In this document: piece after piece, positions 18,293 through 28,035 of the stretch
Layout: every line of letters starts with the position of its first letter
Numbering within the stretch: the stretch's first letter is position 1
DNA from: Planctomycetota bacterium
GTDB taxonomy: Bacteria; Planctomycetota; Planctomycetia; Pirellulales; Lacipirellulaceae
DNA length: 64,000 nucleotides
NCBI GenBank assembly: GCA_029781135.1
Contig: JAKOXH010000068.1
Coordinates: 62,001-126,000, forward strand
Direction of reading: 5' to 3'
Position numbers and translations under genes: made by a program
The notes under the pieces: model-generated
The model's input: only the letters and a program-made list of their open reading frames with translations
What the model was told of the DNA's origin: nothing
Database searches by the model: none

Positions 18293-19891
18293 ATGTCACG
18301 CGTTGAAGCAAATTCCATTTCGAATTCTGGGAACGCCTGGCAGCCCGCAGATTTCCTCCGTTTGATGGCAACGCACTGCCATTGGTGGATCGTGCCGGCC
18401 GTGGCGGGAGCCGTGCTCGCGAGTGCCTACTCGCTTGTCGCCAACCGCGAATGGAAAGCATCGCAGGCCCTCATCATTCGCCCCGAAGTTGCCAGCGTAT
18501 CGGAAGAGCGCTTAGGCAAGTTCTCCGATCTGTCGGAAATGAAAACTTCTCAGGAAACCGTGCTCGAACTGGCGAAAAGCCAGAGCGTTATTCAAGCGAC
18601 ACTCAGCGAGGTTGGTCCAGCGAGCGGCAAGAAAGCGGTCACGAATTGGCCCACCGCCGTCGATATTGCCAGGTTCCGTGATGACATCGACATGCGTCCG
18701 CCGGGTGGCGCCGAATTTGGCAAGACCGAGGTGTTTTATCTTTCGATAAAGGCTTCGAACCGCGATCGAGCGACCGCACTTGTGGCTTCACTTTGCGGCC
18801 AGCTCGAGCGTCGGATGCAAGAGCTACGCGATCAGCGGGCTCAAGGTATGATTGCCGAACTCGAACGCACGGTTGAAATGGCAGACGGCGACTTGGCCGC
18901 CCAAACTAGCAAATTGTCTTCATTCGAGGCGAAGATTGGTGCCGATCTGGGCGAATTGCGAAGTCTAACAACCGATATTGGTGGCCAGGGTGAAACATCG
19001 CAAGAACTGCATGCGATTGAAACAGAACGGCGCGCAAACGACGCTGCTCAGCAACAAAATGAGCGACTCCTGAAGTTGTTGGTGGCGGCAAAAGACAACC
19101 CCCAACGCCTGTTGGCAACGCCGAATAGCTTGCTCGCATCCCAGCCTGCGATTGGCCAGCTCAAGAGCGCTTTGGTCGCCGCCCAGCTTCGTACGGCCGA
19201 TTTGCTCAGCACGCGTAGCGAGAACCATCCCTTCGTAATCGCGGCCAAAGATGCTGAACAGTCGATTCGCAAACAATTGAACGGTGAAGTTGCGGTTGCC
19301 ATACGTGCCCTGGAAGCCGAAGTGGAGTTGTGTGCCGACCGCGAGAAATCGCTAGCTGCCAACAAATCGGCCGCTCGTGACCGAATCTCTCAATTAGCGG
19401 GGACCCGGGCGGAATACTCGAACATTGTCAACGCTGTGCAGAATCAAACCCGTTTGGTCGAAGCGGCCCGCAAGAATCTGGCAGACGCCCGCGCTCGTCA
19501 TGCCGCGGCCCACAGCGCTTGCGTTATCAACCGAATCGACGGTGTGGAAGCGGGTGTCAAGCCGGTGGGGATCGGCCGTACGTCGATCGCGGCTGCGGGC
19601 GGTGTGGGCGGTTTGTGCCTTGGCGTCGGCTGCCTGTTCCTATTTGGCAATAAGCAATCACCTTCACCGGTATCTACGGCGTTGGGTGAAAACGTCGCCG
19701 CCTATCTTCGCGAAGCGGCTCGCAATGTCAAGCGGAAACGTGTCAGTAGTGCTGCCAGTGTAGCCACTACTGGCATCAATGACTCGGTGACGGCACCGAG
19801 CCGTTCTGTTGCCGAGACGTTTGGCATGTTCCGTGGATTGTCGTTGAGCGACGCAGTTCAGGCCGTCCAAAGGCAGTCGCAAACGAAGTGA
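18293..19891 (+). CDS. Wzz-like polysaccharide chain-length determinant
   Basis: From the ATG at 18293 the protein has 532 residues. A membrane segment (WWIVPAVAGAVLASAYSLV, about residues 30-48) is followed by the Wzz-type sequence ANREWKASQALIIRPEVAS. The middle, about 180-440, is rich in Ala, Glu, Leu and Lys and should form long coiled coils (EIERTVEMADGDLA-like). A second membrane segment (AAAGGVGGLCLGVGCLFLF) lies near residue 430-455, and a cytoplasmic tail of about 70 residues has no Walker motif, so no kinase domain is fused. The family sets chain length in Wzy-dependent assembly. No Shine-Dalgarno is obvious. Confidence 0.83.
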   Translation: MSRVEANSISNSGNAWQPADFLRLMATHCHWWIVPAVAGAVLASAYSLVANREWKASQALIIRPEVASVSEERLGKFSDLSEMKTSQETVLELAKSQSVIQATLSEVGPASGKKAVTNWPTAVDIARFRDDIDMRPPGGAEFGKTEVFYLSIKASNRDRATALVASLCGQLERRMQELRDQRAQGMIAELERTVEMADGDLAAQTSKLSSFEAKIGADLGELRSLTTDIGGQGETSQELHAIETERRANDAAQQQNERLLKLLVAAKDNPQRLLATPNSLLASQPAIGQLKSALVAAQLRTADLLSTRSENHPFVIAAKDAEQSIRKQLNGEVAVAIRALEAEVELCADREKSLAANKSAARDRISQLAGTRAEYSNIVNAVQNQTRLVEAARKNLADARARHAAAHSACVINRIDGVEAGVKPVGIGRTSIAAAGGVGGLCLGVGCLFLFGNKQSPSPVSTALGENVAAYLREAARNVKRKRVSSAASVATTGINDSVTAPSRSVAETFGMFRGLSLSDAVQAVQRQSQTK

Positions 19892-20141
19892 GGGCGTGAG
19901 CCCGCCGGCGTCATCGGCAATAAATTTGCTTGATTTGTCAGAAGTGAATCACGTTGTTTTGGCAAGGCATCCTGCCCCAAAAATTGCCGCAAATTGGCAC
20001 GAAATCGTGACCAATACTTTAGAAGCGATATTTGTGCGAATATCGATCAACTGAGTCGACCGCTCGATGCTGGTGCAAAGGGCCGTTCGATAAAGTCAAC
20101 CGCCAACGCTGGAACTGAAACTAATTTCGCAGTTCAGCAAC

Positions 20142-21563
20142 ATGCCAATCGTTGCCCTAATTTTTGCTTTGGCCGCCAGCGTGTGGGGGCTGATATGGGC
20201 ACAACGCACTTCGTTGTTGGTCGGCTGTGGCCTATTGCTCGCTGTCGGGTATGTGCTTGGCCACGAGTTTTGGAATCTAAAAGCTGGTCCACTGTCAATC
20301 ACACTTGATCGGGCAATATTGGTTCTGCTCCTGGCCGCGTTTGCCATTCAGTCGAGAATGGGCCGCATTCAATTCCGATCGCTGACGGGCACCGATTACC
20401 TGCTCGGCGCGCTGTTGGTTCTGCTGGTTGTCAGTGCGCTATTTAGCGGAACTCCAGACATTGTGACGGGCGTTACCTCGAAGTGGGGCCGCTTGCTGGC
20501 CAGTTTCTTATTGCCGGCCGTGCTGTATTGGATGATTCGTCAGTTATCGATCAACTACAACGACTGGTCTCGAATGCTCGCCGTTTTGGTCGGTCTAGGC
20601 ATTTACTTGGCGGTCACCGGTGCACTTGAGGTGGCGCATTGCTGGTCACTGGTGATTCCTCGCTACATTTCCGATCCTAATCTCGGAATTCATTTTGGCC
20701 GCGCGCGCGGACCAGAACTGAACTCGGTCAGTTTGGGCATGTACCTGACGGCGTGCTTCTTATGTGCCGCTGCGCTGCTACCTCAAGTCCGTCAGCGGTG
20801 GCAACAAGTCGCCTTAATAAGTGCTGGCGGTGTCATGACGCTGGGGGTTTTGTTCACGTATACCCGCTCGACATGGATCGGCTTCGGCGCAAGCGCAATC
20901 ATCGTGGCCGCCTTCTGGGTGCCACGGCACTTACGGTTACCGGCGTTTGCATTTGCTTCCGTAGCCGGACTGTTGTTTGTCGCCGTGTCGTGGAGTCATG
21001 TCGTCGGATTGCAGCGTGAAGGCACCGTAGAGGATTCAGAACACTCGATCGATCAGCGAGGTTCGTTCTTGTACATCTCGTGGCAAATGTTTTGCGATCA
21101 TCCGATTTTCGGTGTGGGGTTCGACCGCTTCTATGACGAAAAGCTGCCCTATCTGTCCGACCGTCGCCAAACGGTCGAGTTAGAATCGATTCGTGGACTA
21201 CATCACCACAACACGTTGCTCAGCATACTTACTGAAACAGGAATCGTTGGCTTCTTTGCATTTGTCGCGATCCTCGTCGCCTGGATGCGGAGCGCCTGGC
21301 GACTAGCATTGAATGTGAGTTCAGCATATTGGATACGCATGCAGGGCATCCTCATGTTGGCGCTCATGGCGAACTATATGTGTTCAGCTCTGTTTCACGA
21401 CGTGACCCTCTTGCCGTCGCAAGAACTGATCTTGTTTGTCTTTGCGGCCCTAACGGTCAATTTGCTGCAATCGACACAGAACTTGCCGCGACTGGCGGTT
21501 TTCGATTCGGAAATGCGCGAAAATCACAGTCTTGCGGACAGTGGCTTCGCGCGCGCATGGTAA
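20142..21563 (+). CDS. Wzy/O-antigen ligase-family membrane protein
   Basis: The 473-residue protein has 10-12 hydrophobic segments and the Wzy_C region: the periplasmic loop contains GVGFDRFYDEKLP and then RGLHHHNTLLSILTETGIVGF, whose H-N-x-L pattern is the hallmark of the family. Such proteins polymerise lipid-linked repeat units or ligate chains at the outer face of the inner membrane. It follows the Wzz-like gene after 250 nt and precedes WecG by 21 nt. Polymerase is more likely than ligase given the EPS setting. Confidence 0.9.
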   Translation: MPIVALIFALAASVWGLIWAQRTSLLVGCGLLLAVGYVLGHEFWNLKAGPLSITLDRAILVLLLAAFAIQSRMGRIQFRSLTGTDYLLGALLVLLVVSALFSGTPDIVTGVTSKWGRLLASFLLPAVLYWMIRQLSINYNDWSRMLAVLVGLGIYLAVTGALEVAHCWSLVIPRYISDPNLGIHFGRARGPELNSVSLGMYLTACFLCAAALLPQVRQRWQQVALISAGGVMTLGVLFTYTRSTWIGFGASAIIVAAFWVPRHLRLPAFAFASVAGLLFVAVSWSHVVGLQREGTVEDSEHSIDQRGSFLYISWQMFCDHPIFGVGFDRFYDEKLPYLSDRRQTVELESIRGLHHHNTLLSILTETGIVGFFAFVAILVAWMRSAWRLALNVSSAYWIRMQGILMLALMANYMCSALFHDVTLLPSQELILFVFAALTVNLLQSTQNLPRLAVFDSEMRENHSLADSGFARAW

Positions 21564-21584
21564 ACGCAATTCCAGGAAAAGCGA

Positions 21585-22379
21585 ATGATCCGCCTATCTG
21601 ACACAGAGAATTCGCCCATCGACGCAAATATCACGCTCTTCGGGATGCGTATTGCGCGCACAACAATGCAGAACGCGGTGACGACGGTACTCGGTTGGTG
21701 CGAAACAGAACGCGGTGAGAGCTGCCGGTATGTCGTAACCCCGAACACAGACCACGCTGTATTATTTCAAGGCCGTGACGACTTTCGCGATGCATACAAC
21801 AGTGCTTCATTGGTGCTGGCGGATGGCACTCCGTTAGTTTGGGCGAGCCGGATTCTTGGCCGGAAATTGCCGGAAAGGGTGGCCGGCAGCGACTTCATTC
21901 CAGCCCTCTTTGCCGCCACAACGTCGACGCTGCGAGTGTTTCTATTGGGAGCCGCGCCGGGTATTGCCGACGAGGCGGCACGTCGAATTGAGCGCCGTTG
22001 GCCCCGCGTGCAAGTCGTCGGCACTTACGCACCACCCGTCGGGTTCGACAACCATGCCGACGAAGACCGTCGTACACTCAGCGCCGTAAGTGCTGCCCAG
22101 CACGACCTACTGATCGTCGGACTTGGTGCGCCGCGACAAGAGCTATGGGTCGCAAAACATTGCCATGAGCTTTCCGCGAAGGCAGCAATCTGCGCCGGAG
22201 CTACAATCGATTTCTTGGCTGGTTACCGGCGGCGGTCGCCACTGTGGATGCGCCGCGCCGGTCTCGAATGGCTGCACCGCGTATGTTCGCAGCCGCGCCG
22301 GTTGGCCGGCCGCTACCTGCGCGACGCCTTTGTCTTCCCTCAACTGCTTTGGCAGGAGTGGCGACGTTCAACAATGTGA
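21585..22379 (+). CDS. WecG/TagA/CpsF-family glycosyltransferase (GT26)
   Basis: The 264-residue protein has the family's landmarks: YVVTPNTDHAVLFQ near residue 45, LVLADGTPLVWASR near 72, and IVGLGAPRQELWVAKH near 175, equivalent to the G-x-P-x-Q-E active-site motif. The enzymes add ManNAc or a related sugar to a lipid-linked GlcNAc at the cytoplasmic membrane face. AGGAAA lies a few nt before the ATG. It is 21 nt after the Wzy-like gene. The enzyme likely builds the start of the repeat unit. The partner initiating transferase is not in the window. Confidence 0.93.
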   Translation: MIRLSDTENSPIDANITLFGMRIARTTMQNAVTTVLGWCETERGESCRYVVTPNTDHAVLFQGRDDFRDAYNSASLVLADGTPLVWASRILGRKLPERVAGSDFIPALFAATTSTLRVFLLGAAPGIADEAARRIERRWPRVQVVGTYAPPVGFDNHADEDRRTLSAVSAAQHDLLIVGLGAPRQELWVAKHCHELSAKAAICAGATIDFLAGYRRRSPLWMRRAGLEWLHRVCSQPRRLAGRYLRDAFVFPQLLWQEWRRSTM

Positions 22380-22426
22380 CGGCCGAACGGCTGTCGCCTC
22401 CGGCGCACACACGCTATATTCGCGAC

Positions 22427-23749
22427 ATGCCGCGATCAAATATTCTGGTGGTAGTGATAGATGGCCTGCGTGCTTCCGCGTTAGGAGCCTACGGAAACAC
22501 CACCTATCCGACATCGGCCCTCGATCGCCTCGCCGCACAATCGCTCGTTTTTGACGCGTGCTACGCACCGGCGGTCGAGTTGGCTGATGTTTATTCAGCT
22601 CTTTGGCAGGCCCGCTATTCGATCGGAAAAAAAACAACGCCGACTCTTCCCGCGGAAGATCGTGATCGCTGTGCGAACTTGCCCCGTCGTTTGGGCGAAA
22701 GCGGTTATCAAACGACCCTCGTGACCGACGACCGGCAGCTACTTGAATTTGAAGGTGGACGAGACTTCGATGATTGCGTGCAAGTCGCCTGCCACAATAA
22801 GAATGCACTAGCCACTGACTTATCTGCAACTTCGCTGGCCCAGTTGTTTGCGGCTGCTGGCGAAGTGATCGAGCGGTCGAGCGCCAAGAGTCGAGCGAAA
22901 GAAACTCTCGAGTATGATCGGCCGGACTTGCTCTGGCTTCACGCGCGCGGCTTGTTCGGACCTTGGGATGCGCCCCTGAACCTGCAAGAATCGCAACTGG
23001 ATTCCGATGATCCGTCACCGATTCTCAGTGCCACGCCGTCGGATTTTCGAGTTGGATACGATGATGATCCAGACATTGTCTTCCGACACGGTGTTGCTTA
23101 TGCGGCTCAGATAATGGTCTTGGACGAATGTTGGCAAAACCTCTCTCATATCCTACCGCCGCGCGGCGCGGCCGACGAGTGGCTCGTACTGCTCTTGGGC
23201 GGACGTGGGTATTGTTTGGGAGAGCACCAGCAAATCGGCGGCATCGATCCTTGTTTGCCGGTCGAGCAACTTCATGTTCCGTGGTTAATTCAATTTCCCG
23301 ACAGGCGTGGTCGGCTTGCCCGTAGCTCAGCGCTCGTTTCCCACATTGATGTGATGCCAACGCTTCTCGATTGGATCGGAAACGGGCGGTCGATTGTACC
23401 CGATTTGGCGAGCGCGAGCGTTTTGCCATTAGCAGAACCAACGGGCACCGGCTGGCGGCCTGCGCTTTTGTCTGCGGGAAAAAATGGTGCGTATTCAATC
23501 CGTAATTCCCTCTGGACTCTCCGTGGCATCTATGCCTCCGGCCCTTCGCACGATGCGGGCTCGGAAAAGCCGTTCGTCAATCAGGCAACATCGCCCCAAC
23601 TCTTCGTGCGGCCGGACGATCGCTGGGAAGCAAACGATGTTGCGAAGCTGTGTCCCGAGGTTGTCGAGGAGTTGCAAGCCATCGCAACAACCGCGTTGCG
23701 GCAACTTCAAACTGGTGAAGTGCCGTCGTTAATGAAATTGCGCGATTGA
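22427..23749 (+). CDS. Sulfatase-fold protein lacking catalytic residues
   Basis: From the ATG at 22427 the protein has 440 residues; an in-frame GTG at 22376 overlaps the previous stop by 4 nt and is an alternative start. It begins NILVVVIDGLRASALGAYG, the alkaline-phosphatase/sulfatase fold opening, but with one Asp where sulfatases have two. The segment equal to C-x-P-x-R reads LADVY, so the formylglycine Cys, Pro and Arg are all gone, and the SDHGE-type metal motif reads GGRGYCLGEH. The C-terminal SHIDVMPTLLDWIG is conserved. There is no signal peptide. It therefore looks like a cytoplasmic non-catalytic homologue or a diverged transferase, co-transcribed with EPS genes. Confidence 0.75.
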   Translation: MPRSNILVVVIDGLRASALGAYGNTTYPTSALDRLAAQSLVFDACYAPAVELADVYSALWQARYSIGKKTTPTLPAEDRDRCANLPRRLGESGYQTTLVTDDRQLLEFEGGRDFDDCVQVACHNKNALATDLSATSLAQLFAAAGEVIERSSAKSRAKETLEYDRPDLLWLHARGLFGPWDAPLNLQESQLDSDDPSPILSATPSDFRVGYDDDPDIVFRHGVAYAAQIMVLDECWQNLSHILPPRGAADEWLVLLLGGRGYCLGEHQQIGGIDPCLPVEQLHVPWLIQFPDRRGRLARSSALVSHIDVMPTLLDWIGNGRSIVPDLASASVLPLAEPTGTGWRPALLSAGKNGAYSIRNSLWTLRGIYASGPSHDAGSEKPFVNQATSPQLFVRPDDRWEANDVAKLCPEVVEELQAIATTALRQLQTGEVPSLMKLRD

Positions 23750-23964
23750 CCGAGTTTTCATCGCCGCCATGCTAGCAACGGCGATCAAGTGGAATTCCTC
23801 CGGTTTTTCCCCGTGTAAGCCGATCTAGTTGCCATCTCTGTCCCTATCTAAAATTCGCTGCTTGCTTATTCGCCGAAAACGACTGGCAGGCCAAGAGTTA
23901 GCGGCCACGGCGAGCCTGGGTACTTTTGCCAGATCGACCTAAGTTTCCTCGAAGCAGTCGCACC

Positions 23965-26900
23965 ATGACCGGACATGGAGGTCCGCCGTCGTTTGTCATC
24001 GCGGGTGCGCACGTGGCACTCGCGCTGGTGGCATGCGCCATGGTGCCGCGAACGGCTGCCGGACAAGCGGCGGCTCCACCCGTAGAGCCCCTGCACCTAC
24101 AAATTACTTGGGGCGGGGGCGATTCGGTTGCCTGGGCCGGTCAAGTAACTCTTGACCAAGGAACGCTTTCCGATCTTCAGCTAATCGGCCCCAATGCAGA
24201 TGCTGCTGGCAGTGTGTGGTTGGAACCAACCGGTGTGCGCGTGCGTTCTTTAAGTGCTCAAAAGACCGATGGCATGGAAGTTGTCGCGACCGCTCCTTCT
24301 GACGCTAAGTTACTTCTTGAACTCGCGCCTAATTCACAGACTCAGCCGACACATGTTCAAGTACCTTTGACAGAATTGGCTCGCCGCCCATTTCAAATGC
24401 GGCTCGACGATCACGGTAACACGCTCGAAGTCCATCTATTGCCCAATCCGCCGATAAGACTCGCATTTAACGATTCCACGCGCGGCCACGCCAATTTGAT
24501 TTTCGAGCGCGGCGACCAACTTACTTTTGAGATCGAGCCGGTTCTGCCAGCATCGCTGCACGGAACTACCTTAGATGTCGAAACGACCTTGACCCCCGTT
24601 CGCCTGAAGGAAGCCGTTTGGAGCGACACAAAAAAACTCGCAGTACCGGTCGACAGCCCAGCCAGAACCGACGTCGCCGTTCCTCTCCAAGTTATGGAAG
24701 GTGTTTACACGGTCCGTGTTGTCGTGGCCCGGCCGTCAGGCTACCTCCGCGATAAATTCTTTCCTGGCGCTTCCGCCCCGGTTGCGGAGCGGAGTTTTCA
24801 GGTCGTCGTGTTAGATACCCAAACCCCGGCCAGCAACGAAGCCGGCAAATGGGACCAGGTATTGGAAATCGATCCAACCAATCCACGGTGGGTGGAAAAA
24901 CTGCCTGCCTGGACGCAATTGCGGCGAATTCCTGGAATCAGCAACCTAAGCCATGGTGCCCTTGGCAGCGTTCGCGCTGGGGCTGTCGATTTACCACTCG
25001 GACGCTTCATTGAATTGCCAGCCGCCGTTGGAATCGCCGATCCCCATTGGCAATCTTACTCGCTGCCCCTGCAGGGCACGGGCATTCCACACCTATTAGA
25101 GATCGAGTATCCCGCCGACAAAGACCAGTATTTGGGCGTAAGCATTGTTGAGCCAGGCTCCAATGGCGTCATTCAAGGTAATCCGCGCGATGCGGGATTC
25201 TTCGTCGAAGGACTTGGCCGCAGTGAAGTGAAGCAGCGGGATTCATATCGATTACTCTTTTGGCCGCGGACGCAGTCACCGTTGCTTGTGATCACCAATC
25301 AACACCCAACGTTTCCTGCCCATTTTGGGAAGATCCGTGTTTATCGCAGGTCGGGTCCGTTGAATGAAGGTCCACGGCAGGCCACCGCCAGCACTCGCTT
25401 GGTGGCCGCCTACGTTTCGAAGCCATTGGCGTCCGAATCGTTGGGTGTGATGGAGGCTGCGGAATCGGCAGACGGGAATCGAGCGTTCAGTGGAAGCGGC
25501 GACAGCCGCAGCGCGTATGAAACCGCCATTCGATTCAAAGATTACGTACAGTATGCCGGATATAACAGCGCCGTTGTAAGCTTCGTTTCCGGGGGAAGGG
25601 CCAGCTATCCTAATTCGCAGCTATTGCCCAAGGCACACATTGCCGCAGGACGTTCTTCCGACCAATTGGAACAGGCGGATCCACTGGAACTCTTGCTACG
25701 GATTTTCGACCGCGAACATCTAACCTTGGTGCCCGCCGTTGAATTTGCCGCCCCGATTTCGCAACTCGAGGAGCTACGTCGTTCCACCGATCCACAGTCA
25801 TCTGGGTTGGAATTGATCGGTCCGGATGGCCGCACCTGGTTGGAGTCGATTGGCGGCCGAAACGGTTTAGCGCCTTATTACAACATGCTTGATCCACACG
25901 TTCAGCGAGCGATGTTGGCACTTGTAAGTGAGATCGAGCAACGATATGGAGCCCATCCATCATTCGGTGGAATTGCCGTGCAACTCTCCAGCAATGGCTA
26001 CTCGCAACTACCACCCTTGGAATGGAGCCTGGATGACGCTACGGTCGAGCGATTTACGCGGGATACGGGGATTGCCCTAGCTCGGCCGGGGACAGACAGA
26101 TTTGCCGCGCGGCAAGCGGCGCTCACGGGACCGCACGCCCCTGCTTGGCGCACCTGGCGTGCCCAACAGGTTGCCGCTTTCTACCAGCAAATGGCAGCCA
26201 TCGTCTCTAATAACAGTCGGCACCACTTGCTGCTTACGACGGAACGGCTTTTCGAACATCCAGTTGTGCGCGAACGCATTCGCCCGAATCTGCTTACCGA
26301 TAACCGTGTGCTGCCCGCGATGCTCGATCTCGGGATTGACCGAGCCATGCTCGATCGAATCCCTGGCATCATCTTGTGTTCAACCAATTTTATCGAGCCG
26401 GGCGCTCCCTTGCCCGATCGCGCCGTTGATTTGGAGGTCAACGCCGCTTTTGCGGCATTGGCATCCGCGAAAACCGGTGACTTGCGGTCGGCAACGATAC
26501 TCTTTCATCCAGAACTCTCGTTTCGCTTGGCATCATTCAACGCGGTCAGCCCTTTCCGTGTTTCCGGAGAGATGAGTGTTCATAGCCGTACAGCTCCCGG
26601 TGGACAAGCCGTGCGACTTCCGTATGTTCAATCCTTGCTGCAGGGAGATCCCCAGGTCGTACTCGAAGGAAGCGAGTTGCCGCTTCTAGGGCATGATGAT
26701 GTTTTGAGAAGTGTTCGTAGGATTGTCTCCGCCGTCCCTGTTGGCGCCCAGGTTATGGCGGTCGACAAGCAGCCAGTCATGGTTCGAACGTATTCCGCGC
26801 CCAATGCAACTACTATTTTGATGGTGAATTCTTCACCGTGGCGAATTGCTTCTCAAGTGACTCTGGATGTCTCTCAGCCGACGATGATCGAGCCAGTTTC

Positions 26901-27906
26901 GTCATCGGAAGACAAGAGCAATGAGTCGGCAAAGTCATTTCCGTTGAGGGCAGGACGGCAAGCGTGGCCTATTGCTTTAGAACCCTATGACATCCAGATG
27001 TTTCGTGTCGCGGCGGGGACCGCTGTTGCCGATGTGGCTGGGACATGGGAGCCGAACGCCGCAACTGAGCTAAAGACGTTACTCGATGACTTGGCGAGTC
27101 GCGATCTGTCCGCTCCGCATGCCTATCGAGCACTCGCCAACCCAAGCTTCGAACCAGTTGGCGGGAATGCGCAGCTCGCCGGATGGCACCTCGTCGGCAA
27201 TACAAAAAGTTCGGCCATTTCTCTGGATGCAACAGCTCCCCAGGATGGCAAAACGTGCCTCTATTTTCGCAATGCAGGCGCATCGGCGGCGGTGGAAAGC
27301 GATGCGTTTCCGATTCCAGCTACTGGACAACTTTCGCTAACGGTTTTTGCTCGCGGCCAGAACATTGGCCCTGCAACCGAATTGCGTTTAATTATCGAAG
27401 CGGAATCCAAGGGACAACTATTTCAACGCGCTGCTCGCGTAGCTGCTGCTCAAGCGCAGCATCCGGCTCAGCAATGGGGTCGCCCCTTTGCCATCCTGGT
27501 GAACGATTTACCGCTTGATTCGCACGGCCAGATGAAAGTTAAATTCGAACTTACTGGGCCTGGGGAATTGTGGCTCGACAATGTGAAGTTGAACGACCTG
27601 TTGTTTCCACAAGCCAAGGTCTACGAGCACTCCCAGGCCGAAATTATTCGACTCCTTCAGCGGATCCACGAAGTGCAGACGGCCTACGACGAAGGACAAT
27701 TGCGAGAGTGCATGCAGCTCCTCGATGGTTACTGGCCTCGGTTTGTGATGGCCTACACTCCACCCGCCACGCCGGCTATTGCGCTGGGTGCGGCGCCAGA
27801 ACAAAAAACAACTACGCCAGCAAATCCGCCCTCTCCCGAAAGTGCCGAGCCGCCCGCCACCGGATTTCAGGACAGACTTAAACGCATGGTGCCCATCCTG
27901 CGTTGA
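23965..27906 (+). CDS. Very large secreted protein with glycosidase-like centre and C-terminal jelly-roll-like region
   Basis: I start at the ATG at 23965 (1313 residues), which gives a clear signal peptide ending TAAGQA near residue 34; a TTG 39 nt upstream also opens the frame. The N-terminal third looks beta-rich. The centre (about residues 600-870) has a TIM-barrel look, with HPSFGGIAVQLSSNGYSQL and RHHLLLTTERLF, resembling family-10-like glycosidases, but I cannot name catalytic residues. Near residue 1050-1200 the segment NPSFEPVGGNAQLAGWHLVG up to ELWLDNVKLNDL resembles a carbohydrate-binding jelly roll. It ends with a Pro/Thr-rich tail. It closes the rightward EPS gene set after a 215-nt gap, so it may trim or bind the exopolysaccharide. 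Confidence 0.6.
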   Translation: MTGHGGPPSFVIAGAHVALALVACAMVPRTAAGQAAAPPVEPLHLQITWGGGDSVAWAGQVTLDQGTLSDLQLIGPNADAAGSVWLEPTGVRVRSLSAQKTDGMEVVATAPSDAKLLLELAPNSQTQPTHVQVPLTELARRPFQMRLDDHGNTLEVHLLPNPPIRLAFNDSTRGHANLIFERGDQLTFEIEPVLPASLHGTTLDVETTLTPVRLKEAVWSDTKKLAVPVDSPARTDVAVPLQVMEGVYTVRVVVARPSGYLRDKFFPGASAPVAERSFQVVVLDTQTPASNEAGKWDQVLEIDPTNPRWVEKLPAWTQLRRIPGISNLSHGALGSVRAGAVDLPLGRFIELPAAVGIADPHWQSYSLPLQGTGIPHLLEIEYPADKDQYLGVSIVEPGSNGVIQGNPRDAGFFVEGLGRSEVKQRDSYRLLFWPRTQSPLLVITNQHPTFPAHFGKIRVYRRSGPLNEGPRQATASTRLVAAYVSKPLASESLGVMEAAESADGNRAFSGSGDSRSAYETAIRFKDYVQYAGYNSAVVSFVSGGRASYPNSQLLPKAHIAAGRSSDQLEQADPLELLLRIFDREHLTLVPAVEFAAPISQLEELRRSTDPQSSGLELIGPDGRTWLESIGGRNGLAPYYNMLDPHVQRAMLALVSEIEQRYGAHPSFGGIAVQLSSNGYSQLPPLEWSLDDATVERFTRDTGIALARPGTDRFAARQAALTGPHAPAWRTWRAQQVAAFYQQMAAIVSNNSRHHLLLTTERLFEHPVVRERIRPNLLTDNRVLPAMLDLGIDRAMLDRIPGIILCSTNFIEPGAPLPDRAVDLEVNAAFAALASAKTGDLRSATILFHPELSFRLASFNAVSPFRVSGEMSVHSRTAPGGQAVRLPYVQSLLQGDPQVVLEGSELPLLGHDDVLRSVRRIVSAVPVGAQVMAVDKQPVMVRTYSAPNATTILMVNSSPWRIASQVTLDVSQPTMIEPVSSSEDKSNESAKSFPLRAGRQAWPIALEPYDIQMFRVAAGTAVADVAGTWEPNAATELKTLLDDLASRDLSAPHAYRALANPSFEPVGGNAQLAGWHLVGNTKSSAISLDATAPQDGKTCLYFRNAGASAAVESDAFPIPATGQLSLTVFARGQNIGPATELRLIIEAESKGQLFQRAARVAAAQAQHPAQQWGRPFAILVNDLPLDSHGQMKVKFELTGPGELWLDNVKLNDLLFPQAKVYEHSQAEIIRLLQRIHEVQTAYDEGQLRECMQLLDGYWPRFVMAYTPPATPAIALGAAPEQKTTTPANPPSPESAEPPATGFQDRLKRMVPILR

Positions 27907-28035
27907 TAAACGGAACGTAGCGGCCCGAGATTTCCATTATCGAACTGAGGCAGCGGTCCGCCCGGCAGATCGTACACTAGGGCAAATCCGCCGGTTTCAT
28001 GGCCCAACATTTCGGCCAGTGACTTGCGGCCGCCA

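Noticed and set aside
19950..20015. Sigma-54-like promoter upstream of the Wzy gene
   Set aside because: TTGGCA and TTGGCAC boxes are present, but the spacing to a GC element is wrong (11 nt, or TG instead of GC).
27867..28035. Protein-like minus-strand residues (LGHETGGFALVYDLPGG) downstream of the PDZ gene's stop
   Set aside because: They are in another frame; a frameshifted C-terminus is possible, but the PDZ gene ends normally and I cannot show homology.
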